Positions 7,566-16,500 of a DNA stretch of 21,923 bases are shown here, in pieces (positions within the stretch are counted from its first letter, which is position 1; every line of letters begins with the position of its first letter). Where the stretch lies: IMG/VR virus record IMGVR_UViG_3300045953_000106, positions 1 through 21,923 of that record. One strand, 5' to 3'. Position numbers and translations under genes: made by a program. Origin of the DNA: a virus. The notes beneath the pieces were generated by a model that saw only the letters and a program-made list of their open reading frames with translations, made no database searches and was not told the DNA's origin.

Positions 7566-7972
7566 GCGTGCGCGTGCGCGTCGTCATCTACGGCGACAAG
7601 CTCGACCTTGCCGACGAGCTGGAGGAGGAATTCCACGCCAGCGCGAAGCAGGCGGTTGCGGACGCAGCGGACATCCTGCTGGACGACGTACAGCGCCGGC
7701 TGACCGTGCGCACCACCGGCATCGCGGCAGAGGGCGAAGCGCCGGTGCGTCGGCGCGGCAACCTGGAGCGGAGCTACAAGCGCATCAATCCGACGATACG
7801 CGGCCGCGTGGCGCGCAGCGGCATCTACTCGAATCACCCCGGCGCGAACCGGCTGGAGTACGGCAAGACGGACACTCGCGGCGTGCGCACGCTGCCACAT
7901 CCGGCAGTGCGTCCCGCGATCGAAGCGACCGAGCCCGCAATTGATCGACTGCTTACGGAGCGGTTGACGTGA
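7562..7972 (+). CDS. HK97 gp10-like tail/neck protein
   Basis: This 136-residue protein fits the HK97 gp10-like family, which works at the neck or tail-completion stage. Signs are an N-terminal acidic helix (DELEEEFHASAKQAVADAADILLDDVQRR), then a T-V-R-T-T-G turn, and the block GRVARSGIYSNHPGANRLEYGKTD, which matches the family pattern of a G-x-V-x-S...P-x-A-x-x-x-E-x-G-T/K strand pair. It ends with the usual HPAVRPAIEA helix. The GTG at 7562 overlaps the upstream stop (GTGA) and is the preferred start; an ATG at 7535 in the same frame would overlap the preceding gene by 31 bases. Confidence 0.75.
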   Translation: MSVRVRVVIYGDKLDLADELEEEFHASAKQAVADAADILLDDVQRRLTVRTTGIAAEGEAPVRRRGNLERSYKRINPTIRGRVARSGIYSNHPGANRLEYGKTDTRGVRTLPHPAVRPAIEATEPAIDRLLTERLT

Positions 7973-8376
7973 TATGGGACGTTGTCACCGAAGATTGGCT
8001 TGCACTGATCGTGGCCGACAGCGCGTTACAGTCGGTCTTCGGTGGCACCGTCCAGTTCAACATGGCGACATCCACCGTGCCGGTGACGATTCCGAGCATC
8101 GAGTACCTGCTGATCTTCGATTTGGAAGGCGAGAACTTCAACCGCTGGGGATTGCAGGTCGACTTCTGGACGCACACGAGCACGCAGGCACGAACCATCG
8201 AGCGGCGCATCCGGCTTTTGACGCACCGGGACACGGCGTGGGAACTGAACGGTCGGCGCATCTGGTCGCGACTGACGGACGCGCGGACGATCGAATACGC
8301 GAGAGAAAAAGGCGTCATTCACCGAAGCCTCGATTTCGAGTTCGAGGCATTGCGGTCTAAGCGGACCTATCCATAA
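7969..8376 (+). CDS. Tail completion/terminator-like protein
   Basis: This 135-residue protein lies just before the tail tube, where the tail terminator (lambda gpU / DUF3168-like) is usually encoded. Its start is a GTG at 7969 in a GTGA overlap with the gp10-like gene; the nearby ATG at 7974 is in another frame. The sequence has an N-terminal helix (VVTEDWLALIVADSALQSVFGG) and then strands containing IEYLLIFDLEGENFNRW and LQVDFWTHT. The family pattern of a helix, a short strand and an 'L-x-V-D-W/F-W' strand followed by a helix with R-x-I-R-x-L is present. The assignment depends on position as much as sequence. Confidence 0.6.
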   Translation: MIWDVVTEDWLALIVADSALQSVFGGTVQFNMATSTVPVTIPSIEYLLIFDLEGENFNRWGLQVDFWTHTSTQARTIERRIRLLTHRDTAWELNGRRIWSRLTDARTIEYAREKGVIHRSLDFEFEALRSKRTYP

Positions 8377-8377
8377 C

Positions 8378-8382
8378 GGGGG
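8378..8382 (+). promoter_or_regulatory. Shine-Dalgarno of the tail-tube gene
   Basis: GGGGG lies 6 bases before the ATG at 8389, in the 12-base gap after the tail-completion stop. It is one of the few places in the structural block where a gene is not coupled by overlap, which fits a need for many tail-tube copies. Confidence 0.6.
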
Positions 8383-8388
8383 CGAACC

Positions 8389-9051
8389 ATGCTACTCACG
8401 TCGATCAATTCGCAAAAGTACGACATCGGTCGCGTCGCCATCTTCGGCGTGCCCGGCGGCTGGGACGGCGTCACAAACTTTTTCGATGAGGCCGTGCACT
8501 ACGGCAACACCGAGCAGGCCGTCGACCCGCAGCCGAACCCGGAGTATTCCGAGATGACCATCGAGGCGACGGGCCCGGCGGCGCTGAAGCGGTATCTGTC
8601 CGGCGAGCGCCCCGAGTTCGAACTGGGCGTGTTTCCGAATCCCGCGAATATGGCGCTGATGTCGCCGACGGGCCGCGGCAGCGCCGGCCATTCGCGCCGG
8701 CCGCGCGTCTACGAGCACACGCTGTGGCTCGTCGCGGAAGAGCTGTTCATCAAGTACACGAATGGCCAGCCGTCGGAAGTGCCCGTGGTGTACAGCGGCG
8801 GCGTTTTCCTGAAGGACGGGCAGGCGTTGACGGCCGACGAGCAGGCGCTGGTCGATGTGTCGATGCTGGTCTGGCGCGCCGACTTCTCGCGGTTGGCGCC
8901 GCTGTATCAGCACGAAGACGGCGGCAAGAGCCTGAAGACGGTGACGGTGACAGTGCAGCAGGATCTGGAGAAGCCGGAAGGCTGTCAGCTGTACCTGGTC
9001 GTCGGCGAGCTGGCTGACTTCCCGACGCTTGACCTGTCGCCGGCATCCTGA
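8389..9051 (+). CDS. Major tail tube protein
   Basis: This 220-residue protein would form the stacked rings of the tail tube. The evidence is its place between the tail-completion gene and the chaperone and tape-measure genes, its size, its mixed beta-rich composition and its own ribosome site. Visible features are an N-terminal strand (YDIGRVAIFGVPGGWDGV), a segment ending ALMSPTGRGSAGH, and a C-terminal beta region (KTVTVTVQQDLEKPEGCQLYLV). I do not recognise a diagnostic family motif. A sheath protein would be much larger and normally precedes the tube; none is present, so a non-contractile tail is likely. Confidence 0.65.
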   Translation: MLLTSINSQKYDIGRVAIFGVPGGWDGVTNFFDEAVHYGNTEQAVDPQPNPEYSEMTIEATGPAALKRYLSGERPEFELGVFPNPANMALMSPTGRGSAGHSRRPRVYEHTLWLVAEELFIKYTNGQPSEVPVVYSGGVFLKDGQALTADEQALVDVSMLVWRADFSRLAPLYQHEDGGKSLKTVTVTVQQDLEKPEGCQLYLVVGELADFPTLDLSPAS

Positions 9052-9767
9052 TGCGCATCACGCCTCACGCCGAGCTCGAAGCCTACGCGCGCCAGCAATA
9101 TCGCAAGTACGCGAAACGACTGGCGCTCGCGGCGGCGCGATCGGTGCCGCTTAACGTCGAGGCGGTCACGCTGCTCAACAAGCCGCGTGAGCTGCCGTAC
9201 GGCAAGGTCTCGTATCGGGCGCCGCCGCTCACGTTTCGCCAGGGCTTCGACCTGATGGTCGCCGCGAACGCGTTGCGCGCGCGGCGCATTGCCAACCAGC
9301 CGACGGATGAGGCCCGCAGCATCGCGGTGCGCCTTATACGTCCCGTGTTCTTCCCCAAAAGCCGAGTGCTGCGCCTGCTGCTGCCAGCGCGCTGGATGAA
9401 CGTGCCTGACATCGGCATCGAGACCATCATCTATGCGCTGCTGTTCCTGCCCGATGATGGTGCGGTCGCGCCGCCGAGCAAGCCGATACGCTCCGACCTG
9501 ATGGATGCCGTCGCGACATTCGCGCAGCAGTTGCCCGCGTGGTGCGTGCCCGAGTGGCGTTACTGGTTCTTCGGCTGGCGCAAGAACAGGGATGCGGGAC
9601 TGCCGCTGTCATGGGCGCACTACGTGTACGGCATGAGCCACATCGCGCGGAAGCTCGCGCGTGATGATCTGCGTGCAGCTACGGCCGCTCGCCGGGCATG
9701 GGCCGACAAGCAGGCGTGGAAGACGTTTGAATCCGAGCAGCGGTCCGCTGCGGGCTGGGTGCACTAA
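9051..9767 (+). CDS. Putative tail assembly chaperone (by position)
   Basis: This 238-residue protein fills the space between tail tube and tape measure, the usual place of the tail assembly chaperone that coats the tape measure during tail assembly. The N-terminal half is basic and Leu/Ala-rich (residues 1-110). The second half has aromatic blocks such as WCVPEWRYWFFGWRKN (about 164-179) and ends with an Arg/Ala-rich helix. I see no second chaperone frame or convincing frameshift site, unlike lambda G/GT. It overlaps the tail-tube stop (TGATG) and the tape-measure start (TAATG), so all three are coupled. The function is inferred from order. Confidence 0.45.
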   Translation: MRITPHAELEAYARQQYRKYAKRLALAAARSVPLNVEAVTLLNKPRELPYGKVSYRAPPLTFRQGFDLMVAANALRARRIANQPTDEARSIAVRLIRPVFFPKSRVLRLLLPARWMNVPDIGIETIIYALLFLPDDGAVAPPSKPIRSDLMDAVATFAQQLPAWCVPEWRYWFFGWRKNRDAGLPLSWAHYVYGMSHIARKLARDDLRAATAARRAWADKQAWKTFESEQRSAAGWVH

Positions 9768-11872
9768 TGGCGCGCAACGGATCGATCCGGCGTTTCGTCA
9801 CCGCCATCTTCGACCACAAGTCCGCGGCGAAGATGGAGGCCGAGTTCGCGCAATCGCTCGGCAATGCGGCGGAAAAGGGCGGCAAGGCGTTCGTCCGCGA
9901 ACTGCGCCAGGAATTCGACCGCTCGATGGGCACGCTCCGCAAGCAACTGGCGGACGGTGTTATCGATGAAGCCGAGTTCAAGCGGCGAGCGGCGTCGCTG
10001 GCGCGCGCGTTCAATACGACGCTGTCGCGCGAGATGGACAAAGCGCGCGCAGCGGGTGACCTGACCGACCGCGAGTTCGTCAAACTCTCCAAGACATTCA
10101 AAAACGTCGAGACGGCAGGGACCGGCGCGTTCGGCCGCATCCGCAATTCACTGACGTCGCTGGTCTCGACGAATCTCGGCCCGCTGCTCGCGGCGGGTGG
10201 CATTCTCGCAGGGCTGCGCCGCGCGAATCAGGAAGCCAACGAGCTGGACGCATCCCAGCGCACGCTCGCTGCGACCGCGAAAATCACCGGCGTCCAATTC
10301 GAGTTCCTGGCGCAGCAGGCCCAGCTCGCCAACGATCAGTTTCGGTTTGGTGTCACGCTGTCGAACAGTTTCACCATCGAGCTGGCGAAGCTGACCGAAA
10401 AGGCGGGCGACATCTCGCAGCTGTCGGCCGCGATGCGTGCGTTCCTGGACATTGGTGCTGCGCGCGGGTTGGATGCGAACCGCACACTGCAGGCGATCCA
10501 GCAGGCGATTCTCGGCATCGATGAAGGCACCGACAAGCTGTTCGGTAAGAACCCGTCCGCCATTTATGAAGAATTCGCCGCCGCAATCGGGGTCAGCGCC
10601 GCGAAGCTGACCGACCAGCAGAAGGCGCAGGCGCTCGTCAACGAAGCGCTGGAGGATGGCGAGAAGGTACGCGGCGAGTATCAGCGCTGGCTCGAGACTG
10701 CGGCCGGTCAGCAATTCCTGCTGACGGTCGAGGTTGAAAAGACATTTGCCGTCATCGGCAAGTCGCTGCAGCCTGCGCTAATTGCGCTGATTCCCGTCGT
10801 GTCGGCGCTGGCGAAGACCGTGGCATTTCTGGTCAATGTGCTGGTCTCGTTCGTTCAGCTCATCGGCACGACGGTGCTGGCGGGAATTACCGGCTTCACG
10901 TTGGCAATGGCGGGCGCTGCGAAAGCGGGCGCGCTGCTGCTCACCGGCATGGCGACCCTTTCCGACTTCCTGGGCGCAGACAAGACCGCTGCATTCTTCA
11001 CCAAACGTGCGGAGGCCGTAAACGCGGAAGCCGATGCGCTGATGCGTCTCACGAAGGCGCTGGGGCAGGTCACGCTCGGCGAGCTCGGCGCCATCATGGG
11101 CCGGCTGGGTCTCGGACCTGAGCCGGCGTCCGCGCAGGGACCGCCCATTAAACCGCCGCCGAAGCGCACAGCCGGCACCGGCTCCGACCGCGTCGGCGAT
11201 GCTGTGCGCGGCATGCGGCAGCGCGGACTCGAGGAGCGCGGATTCGAGGGTGTCGACCGTTCCGCGTGGCAATCGCTTGCACAGCAGCTCGGTGTTCGTG
11301 AAGCGCTGCTGCAACCGATCGTCGATGAGTCAGAGCGCGCGGCTGAAGCGTTCGTGTCGCCGTGGGATAAGGCGCTCGTCCACATCAAGGACGAAGTCAC
11401 ACAGACCGGCGGGCTTTTCGGTGACCTGGCGAACGCATGGGCCGAAGGCGGCGTGGCGGGACTCGCGAAACTCGCGACCGCCAAGGTCAAGGAAAATCTC
11501 GCGCGCGCGATTGAAATGGGCGCGATCGCGCTCGGCCAATTGGTATTTGGAAACACAGCCGGTGCGACGTTGGCCGCGAAGTCGGCGGCGACTCATGCGG
11601 CGGCGGTCCCTGCGTGGGCTGCGCTCGGTGCAGCCGTCGGTGGCAGCGGCTCCAAGTCCGCACCGACGGGCGGCTCGTTCCCGTCGATCGGCTCGACCAA
11701 CACGCGCAACGCCGCCGACATCACGCAAAGCGCGCAGGTCCACATCTACATCGACCCGCTGAACCCGGATGACCCGGCCTACCAGCGCAGTGTCGCCGCC
11801 GCCACGAAGAACGCGCAGGAACGCTACGGCGCCAACACGCAGGTGCACATCCATCGCAGGCGGTCAGGATGA
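9767..11872 (+). CDS. Tail tape measure protein
   Basis: This 701-residue protein sets tail length and helps DNA ejection. It is largely helical and rich in Ala, Lys, Glu and Gln. An N-terminal charged region (about 10-125) has heptad character. The middle (about 145-320) holds the Gln/Ala repeats typical of tape measures, for example FEFLAQQAQLANDQF and TDQQKAQALVNEAL. A hydrophobic stretch (about 334-400, with ALIALIPVVSALAKTVAFLV) probably inserts in the host membrane. The C-terminus is Ser/Gly-rich and ends in a beta/basic tail (AQVHIYIDPLNPDDPAYQ). By the usual rule of about 1.5 angstrom per residue the tail would be near 105 nm. The ATG overlaps the chaperone stop. No peptidase domain is visible. 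Confidence 0.9.
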   Translation: MARNGSIRRFVTAIFDHKSAAKMEAEFAQSLGNAAEKGGKAFVRELRQEFDRSMGTLRKQLADGVIDEAEFKRRAASLARAFNTTLSREMDKARAAGDLTDREFVKLSKTFKNVETAGTGAFGRIRNSLTSLVSTNLGPLLAAGGILAGLRRANQEANELDASQRTLAATAKITGVQFEFLAQQAQLANDQFRFGVTLSNSFTIELAKLTEKAGDISQLSAAMRAFLDIGAARGLDANRTLQAIQQAILGIDEGTDKLFGKNPSAIYEEFAAAIGVSAAKLTDQQKAQALVNEALEDGEKVRGEYQRWLETAAGQQFLLTVEVEKTFAVIGKSLQPALIALIPVVSALAKTVAFLVNVLVSFVQLIGTTVLAGITGFTLAMAGAAKAGALLLTGMATLSDFLGADKTAAFFTKRAEAVNAEADALMRLTKALGQVTLGELGAIMGRLGLGPEPASAQGPPIKPPPKRTAGTGSDRVGDAVRGMRQRGLEERGFEGVDRSAWQSLAQQLGVREALLQPIVDESERAAEAFVSPWDKALVHIKDEVTQTGGLFGDLANAWAEGGVAGLAKLATAKVKENLARAIEMGAIALGQLVFGNTAGATLAAKSAATHAAAVPAWAALGAAVGGSGSKSAPTGGSFPSIGSTNTRNAADITQSAQVHIYIDPLNPDDPAYQRSVAAATKNAQERYGANTQVHIHRRRSG

Positions 11873-12306
11873 GCATGCCACACCGCGTGCGCTTCGTTTA
11901 CAGCGCGAGCGACTACACGACGGAGCTGGCCGTCCGGCCATGGGCGCGCAGCACGCGCACCGTCGGCGGCTCGCGCACGGCGGCCGGCGGCGTGCCCGCG
12001 TCGTACGTGGCGCGGCGCGATCGCGTGCTCGTCCTGACGCCGCGCGTGTGGGAAGACGAATGGTCCAACATCGAAGAGATGGTGGAGTGGGGGCAGGGCT
12101 CGGAGCTGATCACCGTCTATCTCGATTATCCCGACTTCAGCGTGCCGGTTGACTGCTACCTGGAGTCGCCGCTGGCCGGCAGTGAGCTGTCCGACAATCG
12201 GTCCGCGGAGTTTCCGCACATACTCGAACCCGTGCTCGAATTCCGGCGCGCCGACGGTCTCGTCTGGGACCAGCAGTACTTCTACCAGACGGACCCGGAG
12301 TCATGA
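11869..12306 (+). CDS. Minor tail protein of unknown function
   Basis: This 145-residue protein follows the tape measure, where distal-tail or tip-assembly proteins lie. It starts in an ATGA overlap with the tape-measure stop. The N-terminal half is basic (RTVGGSRTAAGG, then RRDRVLVLTPRVWEDEW). The C-terminal half is acidic and beta-like (ELITVYLDYPDFSVPVDCYL, then EPVLEFRRADG). The strand-rich second half could be a small distal-tail-like domain, but it is short for that family and I see no diagnostic motif. Confidence 0.7.
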   Translation: MSMPHRVRFVYSASDYTTELAVRPWARSTRTVGGSRTAAGGVPASYVARRDRVLVLTPRVWEDEWSNIEEMVEWGQGSELITVYLDYPDFSVPVDCYLESPLAGSELSDNRSAEFPHILEPVLEFRRADGLVWDQQYFYQTDPES

Positions 12307-12482
12307 GGCCGCCGCCGACGTACCGGAAGCCGTGCAACTGCCGCGACAAAGACATCGCGGCCATCGCGCAGGCGTCGGCCGATGCAGAGCACGCGCGCAT
12401 CCAGCGCGACCGTCGCGTGCCAGTAGATCCGCGCCCGCCCTTTGATCCGCGGACACCAACAGTGAGCGTTACCCATGGCTGA
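12303..12482 (+). CDS. 59-residue protein with N-terminal CxC motif
   Basis: This is a short frame of 60 codons. It begins ATG at 12303 inside an ATGA overlap with the previous stop and ends TGA at 12480-12482, overlapping the next gene by 8 bases. It fills the 170 bases that would otherwise be the largest gap in the tail module. The peptide begins MRPPPTYRKPCNCRDKD, has a central helix (AAIAQASADAEHARIQRDRR) and a Pro-rich end. The Cys-Asn-Cys pair could bind metal or be accidental. I do not recognise a family. Existence is supported by tight coupling at both ends, not by homology. Confidence 0.6.
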   Translation: MRPPPTYRKPCNCRDKDIAAIAQASADAEHARIQRDRRVPVDPRPPFDPRTPTVSVTHG

Positions 12483-13506
12483 ACCCATCATGATCGCGGT
12501 CGATCATCTTCCGAACGGCGGGGCCGGGCTCGCGATCGGTGACGGCTCGCTCACATCGCTCGGCGCCGACAACGGCAATACGCCGCAGATAACGACGAGC
12601 GGCAGCTTTCCCGGCCGCAAGGTCATCAGTCACATATCGCAGACGACGCACGGTCTCGTCATTCCCGTTGTGCACGCGACGCAATTGGTGTTCGGTCAGC
12701 GGGTCCGCTTCGCAAGCGGGTCCAGCGGCGTGCTCGATGTCGTCAAATTCGTCGACGCATCGGCTAACGTGATGGTGTCCCTGCGGGTGGATGCAACCGA
12801 TTCGTTTACCGTCAGAGGAAACGGCGTCAGTCTCGGCTCGGTGTCGATTCCGGTCAACACCGTTATCTACTTAGAGGTCGCCACGTACATGGCGACGACG
12901 GCCGTCGGCTACGTTCTCGTGCGCATCGACGGCGTCGAAGTATTCCGCGAGGAAGCCGTTGTCACAAAAGGCGGCGGCCATGGCGATTGCTCGGCGATCC
13001 GGCTCGCGGGCACAGTACTGCAGACGACACTCTGCACAGACATCTACGTCAAAGAGGGCGACACGGACCCCGACGCGGCCGGTCTGTTCTATGGCCCGGT
13101 GCAGATGGTCATCCTGCGCGGCGACAGCGACATCACGGAAAACTGGACACCGGATACCGGCTCGTCGAACGTCGCCCGCGTCAACGAGGATGAAAGCGAT
13201 TCGGGCACGAGCTACATCGAAACCGGCGTCGCAGGCACGAAGGATGAGCACGGACTCGAAGACCTGCCGGGCACTGTAACAGCGCTCGTCGCGATGGTGG
13301 CGGTCGCCGTATCCGTCGCCCCCGCGGGCGGCGCGCCGCAAATCCTGCTCGGCCTGAAAAACGGCAGCGGCGAAGTCGTGGCAGCAGCCGCTACCGTCGG
13401 CACGACCAGTTACCGCACGCAATCACGCGCCATCACGCAGCGACCTGGCGGCGGCGGCTGGACACCGGGCACGGCGCCGACAAGCTACACCATCGAAGCC
13501 GCGTAA
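12475..13506 (+). CDS. LamG/concanavalin-like tail protein
   Basis: This 343-residue protein is beta-rich. Residues 1 to about 210 resemble a LamG/concanavalin A jelly roll: SGSFPGRKVISHISQTTHGLV, then VSLRVDATDSFTVRGNG, then the paired strands GYVLVRIDGVEVFREEA, which match the common V-x-V-x-x-D/N-G-x-x-V-x-x hairpin of the fold. The remaining part (about 220-343) is a Val/Ala/Gly-rich beta domain ending in GTAPTSYTIEAA. Such domains in phage tails usually bind sugars or decorate the tip. It starts at 12475 within the 59-residue gene and stops 6 bases before the large tip gene. Fold-level identification only. Confidence 0.65.
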   Translation: MAEPIMIAVDHLPNGGAGLAIGDGSLTSLGADNGNTPQITTSGSFPGRKVISHISQTTHGLVIPVVHATQLVFGQRVRFASGSSGVLDVVKFVDASANVMVSLRVDATDSFTVRGNGVSLGSVSIPVNTVIYLEVATYMATTAVGYVLVRIDGVEVFREEAVVTKGGGHGDCSAIRLAGTVLQTTLCTDIYVKEGDTDPDAAGLFYGPVQMVILRGDSDITENWTPDTGSSNVARVNEDESDSGTSYIETGVAGTKDEHGLEDLPGTVTALVAMVAVAVSVAPAGGAPQILLGLKNGSGEVVAAAATVGTTSYRTQSRAITQRPGGGGWTPGTAPTSYTIEAA

Positions 13507-13512
13507 CCTGCG

Positions 13513-16500
13513 ATGGCCGACGCGCGCGTCAGCACGATCGCCATCTACGGCGCAGGCGAGGGCGGCCCGCGCACGAGCACGATCGCCATCTATGCCGCGA
13601 GCGTCGCCTTTTCGTCGCCACGCACGTCGACCATAGCGGCCTACGCCGTCGAGCCTGACCGCCCGACGCTGCAGCTGGTTGCCGATGCCGCGGGCCTATA
13701 CATCGGCGCCAAGGGCTTCGGCACGGAGAATCACCGCATCTACTACGCGCCGGAATCCGCTGGTCTCACGCGCACGAATTACCTCACCGTCGGCGTGCTG
13801 TTCTTTCAGGGAACGCTCGCGCCCCTGCAGGCATGGCTTCCCGAATGGAAGCTGCAGACCGGGCTCGTCCGCGGCGCACGGTATTCTTATGTGGTCGTCG
13901 GCTATCACGCCGCGACAGATACAGACCTCACGTCGGACGTTGTGGCTTCAGTCTTCGGCGCGATCGACTGTGCGCTATTTGTCGGCGGTCGAAAAATCTG
14001 GCGCACGGATGCCGAGTGGTCGGTTAGCTCGTTGCTCACGAGCATTCGACCGGGCTGCTCGATTCTCGGCCGCCCGCCGCAGCCGCCGCCGATGGGCGGC
14101 GATCTCCATAACCGGATGGGCATCCTCGTGCCCGCATGCGCAGACGGCAGCATCGCGGGCGCATCGACGGGCGAACAGGAGATCGAAGGAATACTAACGC
14201 TCGACCCGAACATGACCGGCGCCGCACCGTTCCTGCCGCATTACGGGCAGGAAGATTCGGCGTACGCGCTCGTCACGCACGCGAGCGAAACCGATGCCGG
14301 TGTGAATACGTTCATCGCGCAAATCGTGACCGGCCTATTTACGCCGGGATTCGCGCCGACACTGCAAGCGATCGAGATCGTGTCCGTTGTCGATACCACG
14401 CCGGTTCTAGTGGCGAGCGTCGAGTTCCCCGAGCTGGTCGACGAGTTACCGTACGCGCTGCTGGCGCCGTGGTTTAACTACTCGTTCAACAATTACAGCT
14501 TTCCCCACGGCTTCGCTGCGCATCTGCGCCTGCGCTCGACACCGCGACCGGACCTGGCGCCGACATCCGCGGGGCGGCAGTGGTGGCAATTCCGCGTCTG
14601 GCTGAACGGCACGCTGGTCATCGACACGGCGCACGAGCGCGCCTCGGCAATGGTTGCGGGGACGGCGGGCATCGGAGAGCGCACCGTCGGCGGCGCAGCG
14701 CACTGGTCGAGCGTGAACGGGACGTTTGCCTGTCAGGGCGCGCCGTGCGCGGTCACGCTCGAGGTCTACGACGACGACCGGACGACCATCCTGTGGGAAG
14801 TCGGCACGAACCCCGCGCACGCGAACCCATACCTGTGCCTGCCGGAGAATTACGGCGAGCAGGAAATCGACGTGGTGCGCGGCGCTGCAACGATCGGCCA
14901 GGTCGAGGCCGTCATCATCGACCGCCGACAGACAGCCGGCGATCAGGATTCCGGTTGGCTGACGGACAAGCTCGCAGACCGCATCCACGGACGCCGCTGC
15001 CGCATGCGTCGCTTCGTCTCCGAAGACATCGGCTGGGTCACGATTGCCGACGGGCCGGCGGGCACGCCGCGCCTCGACGCATCATTCGCTGCCTACCACT
15101 TCGTCATCCGCGACACGCGCGAGACCGAACGCAAGGTGCGCGCATTCGTCACGTCGGACACGACGTCACTGTTACCGCTCGGCATCACCAACGGGTTCGG
15201 ACTGATCCCCGCGGTGACGCCGCTGTCCGGGCCCTACATCACTGGCCTGCCGGCTGCGAACGCGCTGATCGACTTCGCGCCCGGCTACTGGACCGGCACC
15301 GTCGGCGTCGATGCCGTCGTGGACGATGCCGTCGTCATCAGCGCTGAACACGAAGCGATGGTGCAGGCGACGCGCGTCGAGGACATCGGCGGCGGGCAGT
15401 TCCGCAACCATTACGACAACGTAAAGCTGCTCTGGCGTATCGCCGGCAGCATGGCCGCCTACACCGAATGGGCGACACCCGTCGGCACCTACTCGGACGA
15501 CACCGCGCGCCCGCTGGTCGCGGTCTTCGATGCGCTGAAGGTCACGGGTCAGCCGGTGCGCGCCGCGTTTGTCATCCAGTCGGATGCGATTCCCGGTGCG
15601 CCCGCGCTCGATACGGAAGACCTCGAGGTCATCATCGTTCCCGTGGATGCGCAGCCGACGTCTTCACAATGGCCGCTCCACATTGACGGGCTGACCGCCG
15701 GCGAATTCCTGACCAACCTCTACGACGGGCTGTATTCACCGCGCGACTCAAGCGGTAACATCGTCCCGACCGGCATCCGCTACGACGCGGCGGCACTGCT
15801 CGCGATGACGACGCAGGTCACATTGCGCGTGACGGAGCCGATCGACGATGCGCGCGCGTGGGCGGAAGAGTTCATCTATGCACCGACCGGCTGGTGTCCC
15901 GCGCTGGACAACGACGCCCGCATCTCACCCGTGTCGCAGATTCCGCCGCTCAGTACTGCGGGGCTCACAGACATCAACGGTGCGATTACGGAGCCCGTGC
16001 CCGGCTGGCACGCGGGCGAACGCGTTATCAACATCGTCGAGTACGAATATCCGCGGCACTACATCCCCGCGGATTCTTCGGTGCCTGTCGATGGCGACGG
16101 CCTCGCAACACGGACGCAGCGCATCACGGACACGACGCTACTGCATTCGGAGACCAGCATCGAACGCCACGGCGAGCAGAAGGTCGATTTCAACGGGCTC
16201 GCGTTCGCCGCGATTGGCAGCGGCATCGGTGAACCGCTCGGCTACCCGCAGGACCCCGACGCAATCCAGACCGAGCTGGGCTATCAGCTCGCATACGAGC
16301 GCGGGCTTTACATCCTGCCGCGTTATGAAGAGGGCGCGCAGGCCATCGATGTGCCCGTCATGCGTTCCGCGACGGCGACACTGCGCGCGGGCGATTGGGT
16401 GCTCGCCAACCTCGCGTGGTTCCCGAACTACATCACACGCCGCCGCGGCCAGACGGACATGATCGGCCAGATCATGGCGATCGCCGACCTGGACTGCGCG

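Noticed and set aside
7974-8360. Alternative frame starting at the ATG at 7974
   Set aside because: The GTG-initiated frame at 7969 has a protein-like composition, couples to the upstream stop and ends right before the tail-tube ribosome site; the 7974 frame is a shadow.
9353-9360. CCCCAAAA as a frameshift site in the chaperone-position gene
   Set aside because: In the reading phase it is CCC AAA, which does not re-pair well after a -1 slip, and no useful alternative frame follows.
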